Below, one piece after another: positions 1 to 5,688 of a DNA stretch of 9,098 nt (its first letter is position 1; the number at the start of each line of letters is the position of its first letter). This DNA is from an uncultured Propionibacteriaceae bacterium (GTDB lineage: Bacteria > Actinomycetota > Actinomycetes > Propionibacteriales > Propionibacteriaceae). Made by a program: the position numbers and the translations under genes. The stretch is taken from assembly GCA_937988865.1 (NCBI GenBank), contig CALKHV010000030.1:1-9098 (forward strand), given 5' to 3'. The notes under the pieces were generated by a model that saw nothing but the letters and a program-made list of their open reading frames with translations, did not search any database and was not told the origin of the DNA.

Positions 1-241
1 GCCAGCCGGGCGGGCCGAACTTGTGGGCGCCCATGATCTCGGCGCCGATGCCGTCGCTATGGCGCTGGGCGAAGGCGTCGTCGACACCGGTGGTTCCCTG
101 CGGGTCCCAGAAGCGGGTGGCCATCATCCATTCGTGCAGGCGCTGCCCGGCGTGACCGAACGGTGCATCGGCGGACTGCGGCTCGCCGGTGGCGAACCCG
201 TCGAGGGAGATGGCGAAGTTGTGGATGCGGGTGACAGACAT
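1..241 (-). CDS. Dihydrofolate reductase family protein (RibD C-terminal-like), 5' part only
   Basis: The reverse strand encodes about 80 residues starting MSVTRIHNFAISLDGFATG and running off the left edge of the window, so the gene is 5'-complete but truncated by the window. The opening pattern (a short beta strand, then N/S-x-S-L-D-G-F, then a polar stretch leading to LHEWMMATRFW) is characteristic of the RibD C-terminal/DHFR-like superfamily of small NADPH-dependent reductases; IMGAHKFG near the window edge matches the segment where such proteins typically have a MGR/MGxxxF motif. The family includes true pyrimidine reductases and many stand-alone proteins of unknown substrate, and this looks like one of the latter. 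The ATG at 241-239 was chosen because the homology-like sequence begins at once and a -10-like TACAGT lies 5 nt upstream, suggesting a leaderless mRNA. It is 91 bp downstream of the same-strand gene at 333-752 and may have its own promoter. Confidence 0.85.
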   Translation of the reverse strand, partial: MSVTRIHNFAISLDGFATGEPQSADAPFGHAGQRLHEWMMATRFWDPQGTTGVDDAFAQRHSDGIGAEIMGAHKFGPPGW

Positions 242-246
242 GCGTC

Positions 247-252
247 ACTGTA
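247..252 (-). promoter_or_regulatory. Putative -10 box of a leaderless promoter for the DHFR-like gene
   Basis: On the reverse strand TACAGT (consensus TAnnnT) is followed by 5 nt and then the ATG at 241. No Shine-Dalgarno sequence fits in that space, so transcription would start at or next to the A of the start codon. A TTGTCA at 273-268 could be a -35 element, but the 15-nt spacer is short. Inferred from sequence alone. Confidence 0.5.
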
Positions 253-332
253 ACGCCGGAGGTCGGATGACAAGGCTCCTCACCGCATCGCGCCGATCAC
301 GTCGTTCGGCTCACCTTCATCTACGACGCTGG

Positions 333-752
333 TCAGGTTGTTTCCCGCACCCACTTGACGAGGTCGAGCAGTGCGGCGGCGTACGCGTCGGCGGCCGAGG
401 GGGCCTCGAAGGCCTGCGCCTCCTGGCCCTGGTGCTGTGCGAGAACCTCGAACCAGCCGGCATCCGTGCGGCGCAGGCTCACGAAAAGTGCGCCGAGCAG
501 TTCGCGGAGTTGTTCCTCCGACGGTAGCCACAGGGCGTTGTCGATTCGCACGGAGTCCAGTGCCCACTCGGTGGTCCCGTTGAACGCCAGGAGCGTCCCC
601 GTCGGGTACTCCCGCGCCTCGATGGTCATGTCGGCGAGCGTGAAGACCTCGCCGGCCAGTTCGTCCGCACGGACGACAAATCGATCGCCGGAGCGGGGAT
701 TCCAGCGCACACCGGCGCTCTGGAGGCGTTCGGCCGCAGCCTGGGAGATCAT
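333..752 (-). CDS. Conserved actinobacterial protein of unknown function, 139 aa
   Basis: This soluble 139-residue protein has no signal peptide or membrane segment. Recognisable stretches are SGDRFVV (residues 21-27), VFTLADMTIE (36-45), a strongly conserved-looking FNGTTEWALDSV (57-68), and ALWLPSEEQLRELLGALFVSL (73-93), followed by a variable segment and a short C-terminal helix (ADAYAAALLDLVKW). From memory, similar actinobacterial proteins of about this size carry the label 'pilus assembly protein CpaE'. Nothing here supports that name: there is no P-loop ATPase or receiver domain and no pilus genes nearby. The ATG at 752 is preferred over the GTG at 758 because a CATAAT -10-like box ends 6 nt before it; starting at the GTG would leave no room for a normal transcription start. 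Function unknown. Confidence 0.85.
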   Translation of the reverse strand: MISQAAAERLQSAGVRWNPRSGDRFVVRADELAGEVFTLADMTIEAREYPTGTLLAFNGTTEWALDSVRIDNALWLPSEEQLRELLGALFVSLRRTDAGWFEVLAQHQGQEAQAFEAPSAADAYAAALLDLVKWVRETT

Positions 753-758
753 CCCCAC

Positions 759-764
759 ATTATG
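759..764 (-). promoter_or_regulatory. Putative -10 box (CATAAT) of a leaderless promoter
   Basis: The reverse strand shows CATAAT, one base off TATAAT, followed by six bases (GTGGGG) and the ATG at 752. The purine-rich GGGG touches the ATG and is too close for a normal Shine-Dalgarno, so a leaderless start is the simpler reading. No convincing -35 box is seen. Confidence 0.55.
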
Positions 765-896
765 CGCGGGTCAGGCAACCATGCCGGGTCGGGCTCCATC
801 AGGAAGTCCCACGTCAGGCCATGGGCGAGCACGACGAGGAGGACCAGCAGGACCCCTCCGCGAGCGTGGCCATTCCAGCCAGTGGCAGCCCGGGGT

Positions 897-902
897 TAAC
901 AT
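897..902 (+). promoter_or_regulatory. Putative -10 box (TAACAT) of a leaderless promoter for the GNAT gene
   Basis: TAACAT is followed by 5 nt (CGGGC) and the ATG at 908. No Shine-Dalgarno sequence is present. Its position argues against the longer frame that begins upstream at 821. The 155-bp divergent spacer (753-907) thus seems to carry two back-to-back leaderless promoters. Confidence 0.5.
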
Positions 903-907
903 CGGGC

Positions 908-1486
908 ATGTTCGTCTATCTGGAAACCCCTCGGTTGCTTCTGCGCAGGTTCACCACCGATGACGTGGACGCGCTCGTCGCGCTGGATGCCGATCCTGCG
1001 GTGATGCGCTACATCAACGGTGGCCACCCAACCTCCTATGAGGAGATCGCCGGCGACACCCTTCCTGCATTTCTTGCGTATTACGAGCGGGGAGCCAGCT
1101 GGGGGTTCTGGGCGGCAATCGAGAAGGCCAGCGGCCAATTCCTGGGTTGGTTCCACCTCCGTCCCCATCGGGGGGACCCCGACGACGAACCTGAACTCGG
1201 CTACCGTCTGGTGGCGTCGTCCTGGGGCCGTGGTTACGCGTCCGAGGGTTCACTGGCCTTGATCGACAAGGCATTCTCCGAGCTTGGTGCGCAGCGCGTG
1301 TACGCCCAGACGATGGCGGTGAACACCGCGTCGCGTCGCGTGATGGAGAAGGCTGGACTGCGGTTCGTGCGCGCGTTCGTCGCTGACTGGCCGGTCAGGA
1401 TCGACGGCGACGAGCACGGTGACGTGGAGTATGGACTCACCCGACGGGAATGGCAGTCAGCGGGGATCGTCCGCAGCGGGGGGTGA
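908..1486 (+). CDS. GNAT-family N-acetyltransferase, RimJ/RimL type
   Basis: This cytoplasmic 192-residue protein is predicted to transfer acetyl from acetyl-CoA to an amine on a protein N-terminus or small molecule. It opens with the family signature LETPRLLLRRFTTDDVDAL (residues 5-23), where the RLxLR strand is typical of the RimJ/RimL (PF13302-like) branch. Motif A is ELGYRLVASSWGRGYASEG (96-114), with the GRGYA pyrophosphate-binding turn. A later helix holds AVNTASRRVMEKAGLRFV (137-154), where Asn-x-x-S and the EKAGL turn are family hallmarks. The start is ATG 908, not the upstream GTG/ATG candidates, because the domain begins immediately and a -10-like box precedes it. The substrate cannot be told from sequence; antibiotic or ribosomal-protein acetylation are both possible, and self-standing GNATs of this type are often orphan. 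It converges on a second GNAT gene 28 bp away. Confidence 0.92.
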   Translation: MFVYLETPRLLLRRFTTDDVDALVALDADPAVMRYINGGHPTSYEEIAGDTLPAFLAYYERGASWGFWAAIEKASGQFLGWFHLRPHRGDPDDEPELGYRLVASSWGRGYASEGSLALIDKAFSELGAQRVYAQTMAVNTASRRVMEKAGLRFVRAFVADWPVRIDGDEHGDVEYGLTRREWQSAGIVRSGG

Positions 1487-1498
1487 GCATCACCCCTC
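1478..1498. terminator. Hairpin between convergent GNAT genes, overlapping the upstream stop codon
   Basis: GGGGTGA (1480-1486) and TCACCCC (1490-1496) pair perfectly around a GCA loop, and the stem extends by one G-U and one G-C pair to 1478/1498, giving 9 pairs. The TGA stop of the left GNAT (1484-1486) forms the top of the 5' arm. There is no T-run on either side, so if it terminates transcription it is not a classic intrinsic terminator. It lies between two convergent stops (1486 and 1515) and could serve both strands. Confidence 0.5.
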
Positions 1499-1514
1499 CG
1501 ATCTGCCGGGCCGC

Positions 1515-2078
1515 TCACAAGGCAAGACGAGCTTCCAGGCCGCTTCTCACGCCGGGCCACTCGTCCAGGAGGACGCTGAAGTAGTCCACGTCGGCGATCG
1601 TCGCGTCGGCGGCCGGGCGGAAGCGTCGGAGGGTCCCTTCGAAGCTCGCGCCGAGTCGGGCGATGGCCCGGTGGGAGCGGACGTTGCGGTGGTCGCAGCG
1701 CAGCGCCACCCGCCCCACACCCAGTTCGGTGAAGGCATACCCCAGCAGCAGCAGCTTCGCGGTCGGGTTCACCCGCGTGCCCCACACGTCCCGGGAGTAG
1801 ATGGTGTTGCCGACGTCCACGCGGAGCCCGGGCATCACGTCGTACAGGCTCGTTCGACCGACGAGGCGTCCGTCAAGCTCGACGGCGAAAGCCAGGAGGG
1901 CGGGGCTGTCGATCATCTCTCGCAGGTGTCCGGCCATGGCGTGGTCATCCGCAGGGAGCGGTGCGCTCATCCCGGCCCAGGTCTCGGCGTCCACGAGGAG
2001 TCGCAGACCCGTCGCGTCCGACACGGACAACGGACGCAGCACAACTCCGTCCTGACTCAGGTTCACGGCGTGGTCCAC
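1515..2078 (-). CDS. GNAT-family N-acetyltransferase, 187 aa
   Basis: This is a predicted acetyl-CoA-dependent N-acetyltransferase of the PF13302-like group. The N-terminal strand GVVLRPLSVSDATGL (residues 11-25) is followed by a helical region, a central FAVELDGRLVGRTSLYDV (64-81), and an acetyl-CoA region with SRDVWGTRVNPTAKLLLLGY (95-114). That W-G-T-x-V-N-P-x-x-K-L-L-L-L pattern marks a subgroup where the usual RGxGxG/A turn is replaced. The motif B helix carries RNVRSHRAIARLGASFEGTLRR (131-152), with the expected Asn-x-x-S and R-L-G-A. The start is GTG at 2078, six bases after a TAGCGT box on the reverse strand. It faces the DUF1294 gene across a 139-bp divergent spacer and converges on the GNAT at 908-1486. 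The two GNATs are from different subgroups, so they are not a recent duplication. Substrate unknown. Confidence 0.92.
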   Translation of the reverse strand: MDHAVNLSQDGVVLRPLSVSDATGLRLLVDAETWAGMSAPLPADDHAMAGHLREMIDSPALLAFAVELDGRLVGRTSLYDVMPGLRVDVGNTIYSRDVWGTRVNPTAKLLLLGYAFTELGVGRVALRCDHRNVRSHRAIARLGASFEGTLRRFRPAADATIADVDYFSVLLDEWPGVRSGLEARLAL

Positions 2079-2084
2079 GGCAGC

Positions 2085-2090
2085 ACGCTA
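2085..2090 (-). promoter_or_regulatory. Putative -10 box (TAGCGT) of a leaderless promoter
   Basis: TAGCGT on the reverse strand is followed by six bases (GCTGCC) and the GTG start at 2078. There is no Shine-Dalgarno sequence in the gap. It matches the arrangement seen at four other unit-leading starts in this window. No clear -35 element is visible. Confidence 0.45.
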
Positions 2091-2217
2091 CCAATGTGCC
2101 TGAGGGAAGCACTGGACGAGTGGCTCGACCCTCGCGTGGGAGGCCACCCCGGACGTTGGCAGCCGTGTGAAGATGGTCAACAGTCCGGGCCGGACGCAAT
2201 TGACGTGGAGGGGCAAG

Positions 2218-2799
2218 ATGCGGCAGGAAGGCGTGATCACGCGATGGGACGACGGCCGCGGATTCGGGTTCATCACGCAAACCACGGGTGGGCCGGACAT
2301 CTTCATTCACGCGAGCGCAATCACGCGTGGCCCCCGCCCCGTTGTCGGCGATGTCGTCACGTTCAGGACGAGTCACGACGACCGGAACCGGCTCCGCGCC
2401 ACCGAGGTGCAGTACCGGGAATCCCCGCAACGACGGACGCCGAGCACACGCGGGGTGCGCGTCGCCGGTCTTGTTGCCATCCTCTTTCTGGGTTTGCTGG
2501 GCGTCCTGGCCGTGCTCGGCTTCCTGCCCGGTCTGGCAGTGGCGGTGTCGGTGCTGTTCAGCGGAGCGGCCTTCGCGCTGTATCGGGCTGACAAGTCCGC
2601 AGCAGTCAGGGGGACGTGGCGGGTCAGCGAGTCGACGCTCCAGACCGTGTCTCTGCTGGGCGGCTGGCCGGGTGCCCTCGTCGCGCAACAGGTCTACCAC
2701 CACAAGACGCGCAAGCAGCCGTTCCAGTTGGTCTTCTGGGTCACAGTCGTCGTCAACTGCGCCGCACTGGCCTGGCTGGCAATCGCCCGACGGAGTTAA
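2218..2799 (+). CDS. Cold-shock domain plus DUF1294 membrane protein
   Basis: This 193-residue protein has two parts. Residues 1-66 are a cold-shock (OB-fold) domain: MRQEGVITRW, then the RNP1-like GRGFGFI (13-19) and RNP2-like DIFIHAS (27-33), the surfaces that bind single-stranded RNA or DNA. After a basic linker (68-82) come two hydrophobic segments (about 79-103 and 104-122), the DUF1294 signature YRADKSAAVRG (122-132), then RVSESTLQTVSLLGGWPGAL (135-154), HHKTRKQPFQ (161-170) and a third hydrophobic segment (170-190). This CSD-DUF1294 fusion is widespread in bacteria; its role is undefined, but it would hold a nucleic-acid-binding domain at the cytoplasmic membrane. The ATG at 2218 is chosen over the upstream GTG at 2167 because GGAGGGG (2207-2213) precedes it and the domain begins there. 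Unlike its neighbours it has a clear ribosome-binding site. Its TAA is followed in frame by more coding-like sequence (2800-2973). Confidence 0.93.
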   Translation: MRQEGVITRWDDGRGFGFITQTTGGPDIFIHASAITRGPRPVVGDVVTFRTSHDDRNRLRATEVQYRESPQRRTPSTRGVRVAGLVAILFLGLLGVLAVLGFLPGLAVAVSVLFSGAAFALYRADKSAAVRGTWRVSESTLQTVSLLGGWPGALVAQQVYHHKTRKQPFQLVFWVTVVVNCAALAWLAIARRS

Positions 2800-2973
2800 T
2801 TCATCATCGCCTTCGTCACCAACAACTTCCTCTGGGGCGCCGCAGGTTCGGCGGCGGCCAGCGTCCTGTGGACAGTCGGCGGATGGTCCGCCATCTGCTC
2901 AGCCGGGATCGCCGTTGGCGCCGTCGCGCTCCTGGTCTGGGCGATCGGACGCCGAGGCCCCCTGAAGTTGTAA
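2800..2973 (+). other. In-frame hydrophobic reading frame after the DUF1294 stop (gene remnant or read-through extension)
   Basis: Directly after the TAA at 2797-2799 the same frame stays open for 57 codons and ends at TAA 2971-2973. It begins FIIAFVTNNFLWGAAG and ends IGRRGPLKL, with two hydrophobic stretches (residues about 1-27 and 29-50) and a basic tail, like the end of a small membrane protein. Third positions are G or C in 49 of the 57 codons, and in all of the first 14, so it looks like real coding sequence rather than spacer. It has no ATG, GTG or TTG before its last codon, so it cannot be an ordinary independent gene. It may be the 3' remnant of a deleted membrane gene, the severed tail of the DUF1294 protein, or a read-through extension. 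Its last 75 bases overlap the convergent CMD-family gene. Confidence 0.5.
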
Positions 2974-3609
2974 GTCCGGCGTGCCGGAAGCGACCTTCCA
3001 CGCCTCGCGCACGATCGGGTCCAGGAGGTCGACGTAGGCCGCTTCGGGTCGCGCGCCCAGCGCCCCGTTCAGGGTGGCGAACGCGATCCGCAAGGTGATG
3101 AACAGCGTCAGGCGCAGAATCTGGGCGCGGTCGAATCCGACCCGCAGCAGGGCCTCCAGGTCCGCGGCAGTGGCTGACCGGGGCGACTGGGCGATGATTC
3201 GTGCCCACGCCGCGATGGCGCGTCCCCGCTCATCGAGCAGTTCGTCCGAGCCTCGCAGCAGCGAGGCTGCGAACTCGGGGGAGGCCACCTCGGCCAGCTT
3301 CCTGGCATAGGCGAGTGGACAGTAGGAGTCGCCGATGAGGTTGGCGGCCACGACGGTGGCGACCCCCCGATCTACGGTCGAGAGCCCCGCTGCCTCGGCG
3401 GTCGTGGTGAGCAGGGAGAAAAGCTCGTCGGACGCGGCCGGATCGTGCATCCCCACCTTCGTGACGTTGGTCACGAAACCGAGGTCGTCCACGTCCTCCT
3501 CGGCGAGCGTGGACGCGGCGTCCGACGGGGGAGCGACACCCAGCAACAAGACGTCCCGAATGCGCGGCCCTGGCCCGGTGGCCCCGGTCGCGGACGATTC
3601 GTGGTTCAT
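2899..3609 (-). CDS. Carboxymuconolactone decarboxylase / AhpD-fold family protein
   Basis: This 236-residue all-helical protein is of the CMD/AhpD superfamily, a fold that covers decarboxylases, alkyl-hydroperoxidase partners and many uncharacterised oxidoreductase-like proteins. The core is a helix ending VVAANLIGDSYCPLAYARKL (residues 86-105), the equivalent of the ExxCxxCxxxH motif; here only one cysteine (C97) is present and the second is replaced by Ala, so AhpD-type disulfide chemistry is unlikely. A second helical part holds DRAQILRLTLFITLRIAFAT (about 159-178). The last ~30 residues are low-complexity and polar and run antisense to the reading frame at 2800-2973, so the native end may have been lost. 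The ATG at 3609 lies 7 bp after the regulator's stop, with GAGG (3618-3615) overlapping that stop, which fits translational coupling. It is the last gene of the operon; substrate unknown. Confidence 0.85.
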   Translation of the reverse strand: MNHESSATGATGPGPRIRDVLLLGVAPPSDAASTLAEEDVDDLGFVTNVTKVGMHDPAASDELFSLLTTTAEAAGLSTVDRGVATVVAANLIGDSYCPLAYARKLAEVASPEFAASLLRGSDELLDERGRAIAAWARIIAQSPRSATAADLEALLRVGFDRAQILRLTLFITLRIAFATLNGALGARPEAAYVDLLDPIVREAWKVASGTPDLQLQGASASDRPDQERDGANGDPG

Positions 3610-3616
3610 GACAGCC

Positions 3617-5209
3617 TCAATTCAGCCCGTGTCTGACCGCATACGCCGCCGCAGCGGCGCGCGAGCCAAGGTCGAGTGCGGTGTAGATGTTGGCGATGTG
3701 GCGGTGCACGGTGTGCTCGCTCAGCTGCAACTGCGCCGCGATGTCAGCGTTGCTGAGTCCCTGGGCGAGGAGTCGGAGTACTTCGCCCTGACGATCGGTG
3801 AGGACTGACCCTTCAGCGGCCACGCCGACGTCGCCGCGCAGCGGCGACAGAGCCACCCTGGCCGTCTCTTCCTGCTCCCTGGCCCCCGCCTCGTCCCCCT
3901 GCTCGCGCAGGGCGCGGGCGAGCTCCAGTCGGGCGTCAGCCTCGTCGAAGGCCAGCCCTGCGACATGGAATCCTCGCACCGCGTCCTGCCATCCTTCGAC
4001 GGCTGCGACTCCGCCGGCCAGCCGTGCGCCGGCAGCCTCGGCGTGGGCAAGGAACGCGGGGGTGTCCACTCTGGCCGCGATCGTCCGCAGTTCCTCCGCG
4101 GCGGCGCTCGCCTCAGGTCTGCGCCCGGCGGCGGCGCCGGCCGTCACCGCGACAGCCAGGGCATCGACCCTCTCGAGCAACTGCTCGGATGGAATCGCCC
4201 TGAGCAGTTCGGCGATCGTGGACCAGGCGCGATCAACCTCACCCTCGTCGAGGCGGAGTTGGGCCAGGCTCGTCAGGGCTGCGGGGCGGAAGCCCGCCTG
4301 GTGCAGGAGGTCGGAGGCTTCAGCGAAGCGCCCCTGCCGTCGGCGAAGTTCACCGAGCTGCGCGACCGCGTCCAACCGGCTGAGGCGCTTCGACTGGGCG
4401 AGGCGATCGAGCACGTCGACGAGTGTCGACTCGGCCTCCAGCGAGTGTCCTCCGGCAAGCAGGATCGAGGCGTACTGCGTCCGGCACACGGCGAACAACG
4501 GTGCCAGTTCCCGTTGGACGCAGATGCCTTCGACCCGTGCGCACCACTCCCCGGCACGACCGAGATCGTGGACCTCCTGGCACGCACTGATCAGCCAGCA
4601 GCAGATCTTCCCGACCCACATCAGGTCGTTGATGTCTCCGGCGGTGGCGGCCGCCGCAGCCGCATCGAGGAGCGGCATGCCACCGCTGACATCCCCGAGC
4701 CTCACCTTCGAGAGGCCCGCGAGGGCCTGGCCGACGATCACCAGTTGCGCGTCCTCGACAGTGTGGCCCACGTCCAGAGCTCGCGTGGAAGCAGCCAGGG
4801 CGGTCGCGGCGTCGTGGTCGACATTGAGCGCAACCTCGGCCTGGCGAACAGCGAGCCAACCGGCTTCGGCCACGTCCACCCGCCCACCGAGAAGGTCGGC
4901 CGCGCGCGCCAGCCAGCCTCGTCCGACGGCAACGCCCTGACCGAAGAGCATGGAGTCATAGCCGAGGGTCGCAGCAGCGCGCGCGGCACCGAGATCATCG
5001 CCGGACTCGCGGAAGGCCCGGTACGCGGCTTCCCGGGAGCCGAGCGCGGCGTCGGCGTCATCGAGCCACCACGCAGCCTGGGCAACTCCAACATGGGCTC
5101 GAGCTTCACCGGTAGCGGCGGCCAGCGTGGCGAACGCCGCGGAGGCCTCGATCCAGCGTCCCTCGGTGAGGGCCACCTCGGCGTCACGCCAATCGTCCGT
5201 CGTCGCCAT
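3617..5209 (-). CDS. LuxR-family transcriptional regulator with helical-repeat N-terminal region
   Basis: This 530-residue protein ends in a LuxR/GerE DNA-binding domain (residues about 470-530): LTDRQGEVLRLLAQGLSNAD, then IAAQLQLSEHTVHRHIANIY with the recognition helix, and a distinctive SRAAAAAYAVRHGL ending. The first ~460 residues are Ala/Leu-rich paired helices of tetratricopeptide-like character (for example EALTEGRW-, EAAYRAFRESGDDLGAARAA- and DEADARLELARALREQGDEA-like units). No Walker A or B motif is seen, so this is not a full LAL/MalT-type STAND ATPase; the repeats probably sense a ligand or bind a partner. I chose ATG 5209. A TTG at 5245 would add 12 residues and start 3 bp after the tautomerase stop; neither has a strong ribosome-binding site, though a weak -10-like GAGACT ends 6 nt before the ATG. 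It sits between the tautomerase and CMD genes on one strand and probably regulates that operon. Confidence 0.88.
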   Translation of the reverse strand: MATTDDWRDAEVALTEGRWIEASAAFATLAAATGEARAHVGVAQAAWWLDDADAALGSREAAYRAFRESGDDLGAARAAATLGYDSMLFGQGVAVGRGWLARAADLLGGRVDVAEAGWLAVRQAEVALNVDHDAATALAASTRALDVGHTVEDAQLVIVGQALAGLSKVRLGDVSGGMPLLDAAAAAATAGDINDLMWVGKICCWLISACQEVHDLGRAGEWCARVEGICVQRELAPLFAVCRTQYASILLAGGHSLEAESTLVDVLDRLAQSKRLSRLDAVAQLGELRRRQGRFAEASDLLHQAGFRPAALTSLAQLRLDEGEVDRAWSTIAELLRAIPSEQLLERVDALAVAVTAGAAAGRRPEASAAAEELRTIAARVDTPAFLAHAEAAGARLAGGVAAVEGWQDAVRGFHVAGLAFDEADARLELARALREQGDEAGAREQEETARVALSPLRGDVGVAAEGSVLTDRQGEVLRLLAQGLSNADIAAQLQLSEHTVHRHIANIYTALDLGSRAAAAAYAVRHGLN

Positions 5210-5248
5210 CCGGTCAGTCTCGTCCCGCCGGGTGGGGTCCGGCAAGGG

Positions 5249-5473
5249 TCAGACCCCGGCGCCGGCCGCCAGTGCCCGGACGTCAGCGGTGGTCAGGGGG
5301 TTGCCTGCGACACCCCAGTCGCCGCTGGCGACCTCGCGGATCACGCACCACGTGACCGGACGCATGTTCTCGCCCTCGATCCTGACCATGGCGGCCGTCA
5401 GTTGGGTGATGATCTCCTTCTTCTGCTCGGGGGTGAAGACGTCCTTGATGACGTTGACTTCGATGAGAGGCAT
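5249..5473 (-). CDS. 4-oxalocrotonate tautomerase family protein
   Basis: This is a 74-residue protein of the tautomerase superfamily, in which the N-terminal proline, exposed after Met removal, acts as the general base in keto-enol tautomerisation. It starts MPLIEVNVIKDVFTPEQKKE, with Pro2 in place, then a helix (TPEQKKEIITQLTAAMVRI, 14-32), a second strand (TWCVIREVASGDWGVAG, 41-57) and a tail TTADVRALAAG. The TWxxIxEVxSGDWGxGG block defines a subgroup slightly longer than the classical 62-residue enzyme. The arginines of canonical 4-OT (Arg11 and Arg39, counting Pro as 1) are Val here without gaps, so the substrate is probably not 4-oxalocrotonate. The ATG at 5473 has a strong AAGGAG (5484-5479) 5 nt upstream, which settles the start against the longer upstream frame. 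It is first in the operon with the LuxR regulator and CMD protein. Confidence 0.9.
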   Translation of the reverse strand: MPLIEVNVIKDVFTPEQKKEIITQLTAAMVRIEGENMRPVTWCVIREVASGDWGVAGNPLTTADVRALAAGAGV

Positions 5474-5530
5474 GTCTACTCCTTGGTCGGGTGAGCCGCT
5501 CCAACCTGGGCGGTTCCCCAAGCGTCGTCG

Positions 5531-5567
5531 GTTGACCGGCCCGGACGCATCGACCGGACGGGCCAAC
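5531..5567. repeat. Repeat-rich patch in the divergent promoter region
   Basis: Within the 215-bp spacer between the tautomerase operon and the GNAT-CinA gene, GACCGG occurs at 5534 and again at 5552 (18-bp period), CCGGACG at 5541 and 5554, and GGCCCG (5538-5543) forms an inverted repeat with CGGGCC (5559-5564). The patch starts about 58 bp upstream of the tautomerase ATG and could be a regulator binding site, but in GC-rich DNA such short repeats also arise by chance. Confidence 0.25.
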
Positions 5568-5675
5568 TTCCTCGCGCGCCCCGATGGCCCGAACGGGTCA
5601 CGTGCCGTGCGCCGTCGGGATGGCGAGATTGCCTGTCCCACGCCGAGCCCCTCCGCGAAGGGGGACACCGCACCG

Positions 5676-5681
5676 TAGGGT
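5676..5681 (+). promoter_or_regulatory. Putative -10 box (TAGGGT) of a leaderless promoter for GNAT-CinA
   Basis: TAGGGT is followed by seven bases (TCGCCTC) and the ATG at 5689. No Shine-Dalgarno sequence lies in the gap; the purine-rich GAAGGGGG at 5657-5664 is 25 nt or more from the ATG and too far to act. The spacing supports ATG 5689 over the longer frame that opens at 5584. Confidence 0.5.
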
Positions 5682-5688
5682 TCGCCTC

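Noticed and set aside
333..752. Identification as pilus assembly protein CpaE
   Set aside because: The protein has no ATPase or receiver domain and no pilus genes are near; the label appears to be a propagated name.
908..2078. The two neighbouring GNAT genes as a tandem or inverted duplication
   Set aside because: They belong to different subgroups with different acetyl-CoA motifs (GRGYASEG versus WGTRVNPTAKLLLLG) and show no obvious nucleotide similarity.
1419..2591. 390-codon open frame on the plus strand
   Set aside because: It runs antisense to the well-supported GNAT gene (1515-2078) and out of frame through the CSD-DUF1294 gene. Its translation is low-complexity (Gly/Arg/His-rich) with no domain, as expected of a shadow frame in GC-rich DNA.
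3798..4940. 380-codon Ser/Ala/Arg-rich open frame on the plus strand
   Set aside because: Also antisense to the LuxR regulator in another frame; the composition is typical of antisense frames in high-GC DNA.
2899..5473. A beta-ketoadipate or catechol meta-cleavage pathway
   Set aside because: Only fold-level family names point there; the tautomerase and CMD proteins lack the canonical residues and no ring-cleavage gene is present.
3965..5494. 509-codon open frame on the plus strand opposite the LuxR regulator
   Set aside because: It is antisense to a gene with a clear LuxR helix-turn-helix and also crosses the tautomerase gene. Its composition shows no domain or membrane signal.
5249..5668. 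Longer tautomerase start with 65 extra N-terminal residues
   Set aside because: The catalytic proline must follow the initiator Met, and a strong AAGGAG precedes the ATG at 5473, so the long version is not credible.
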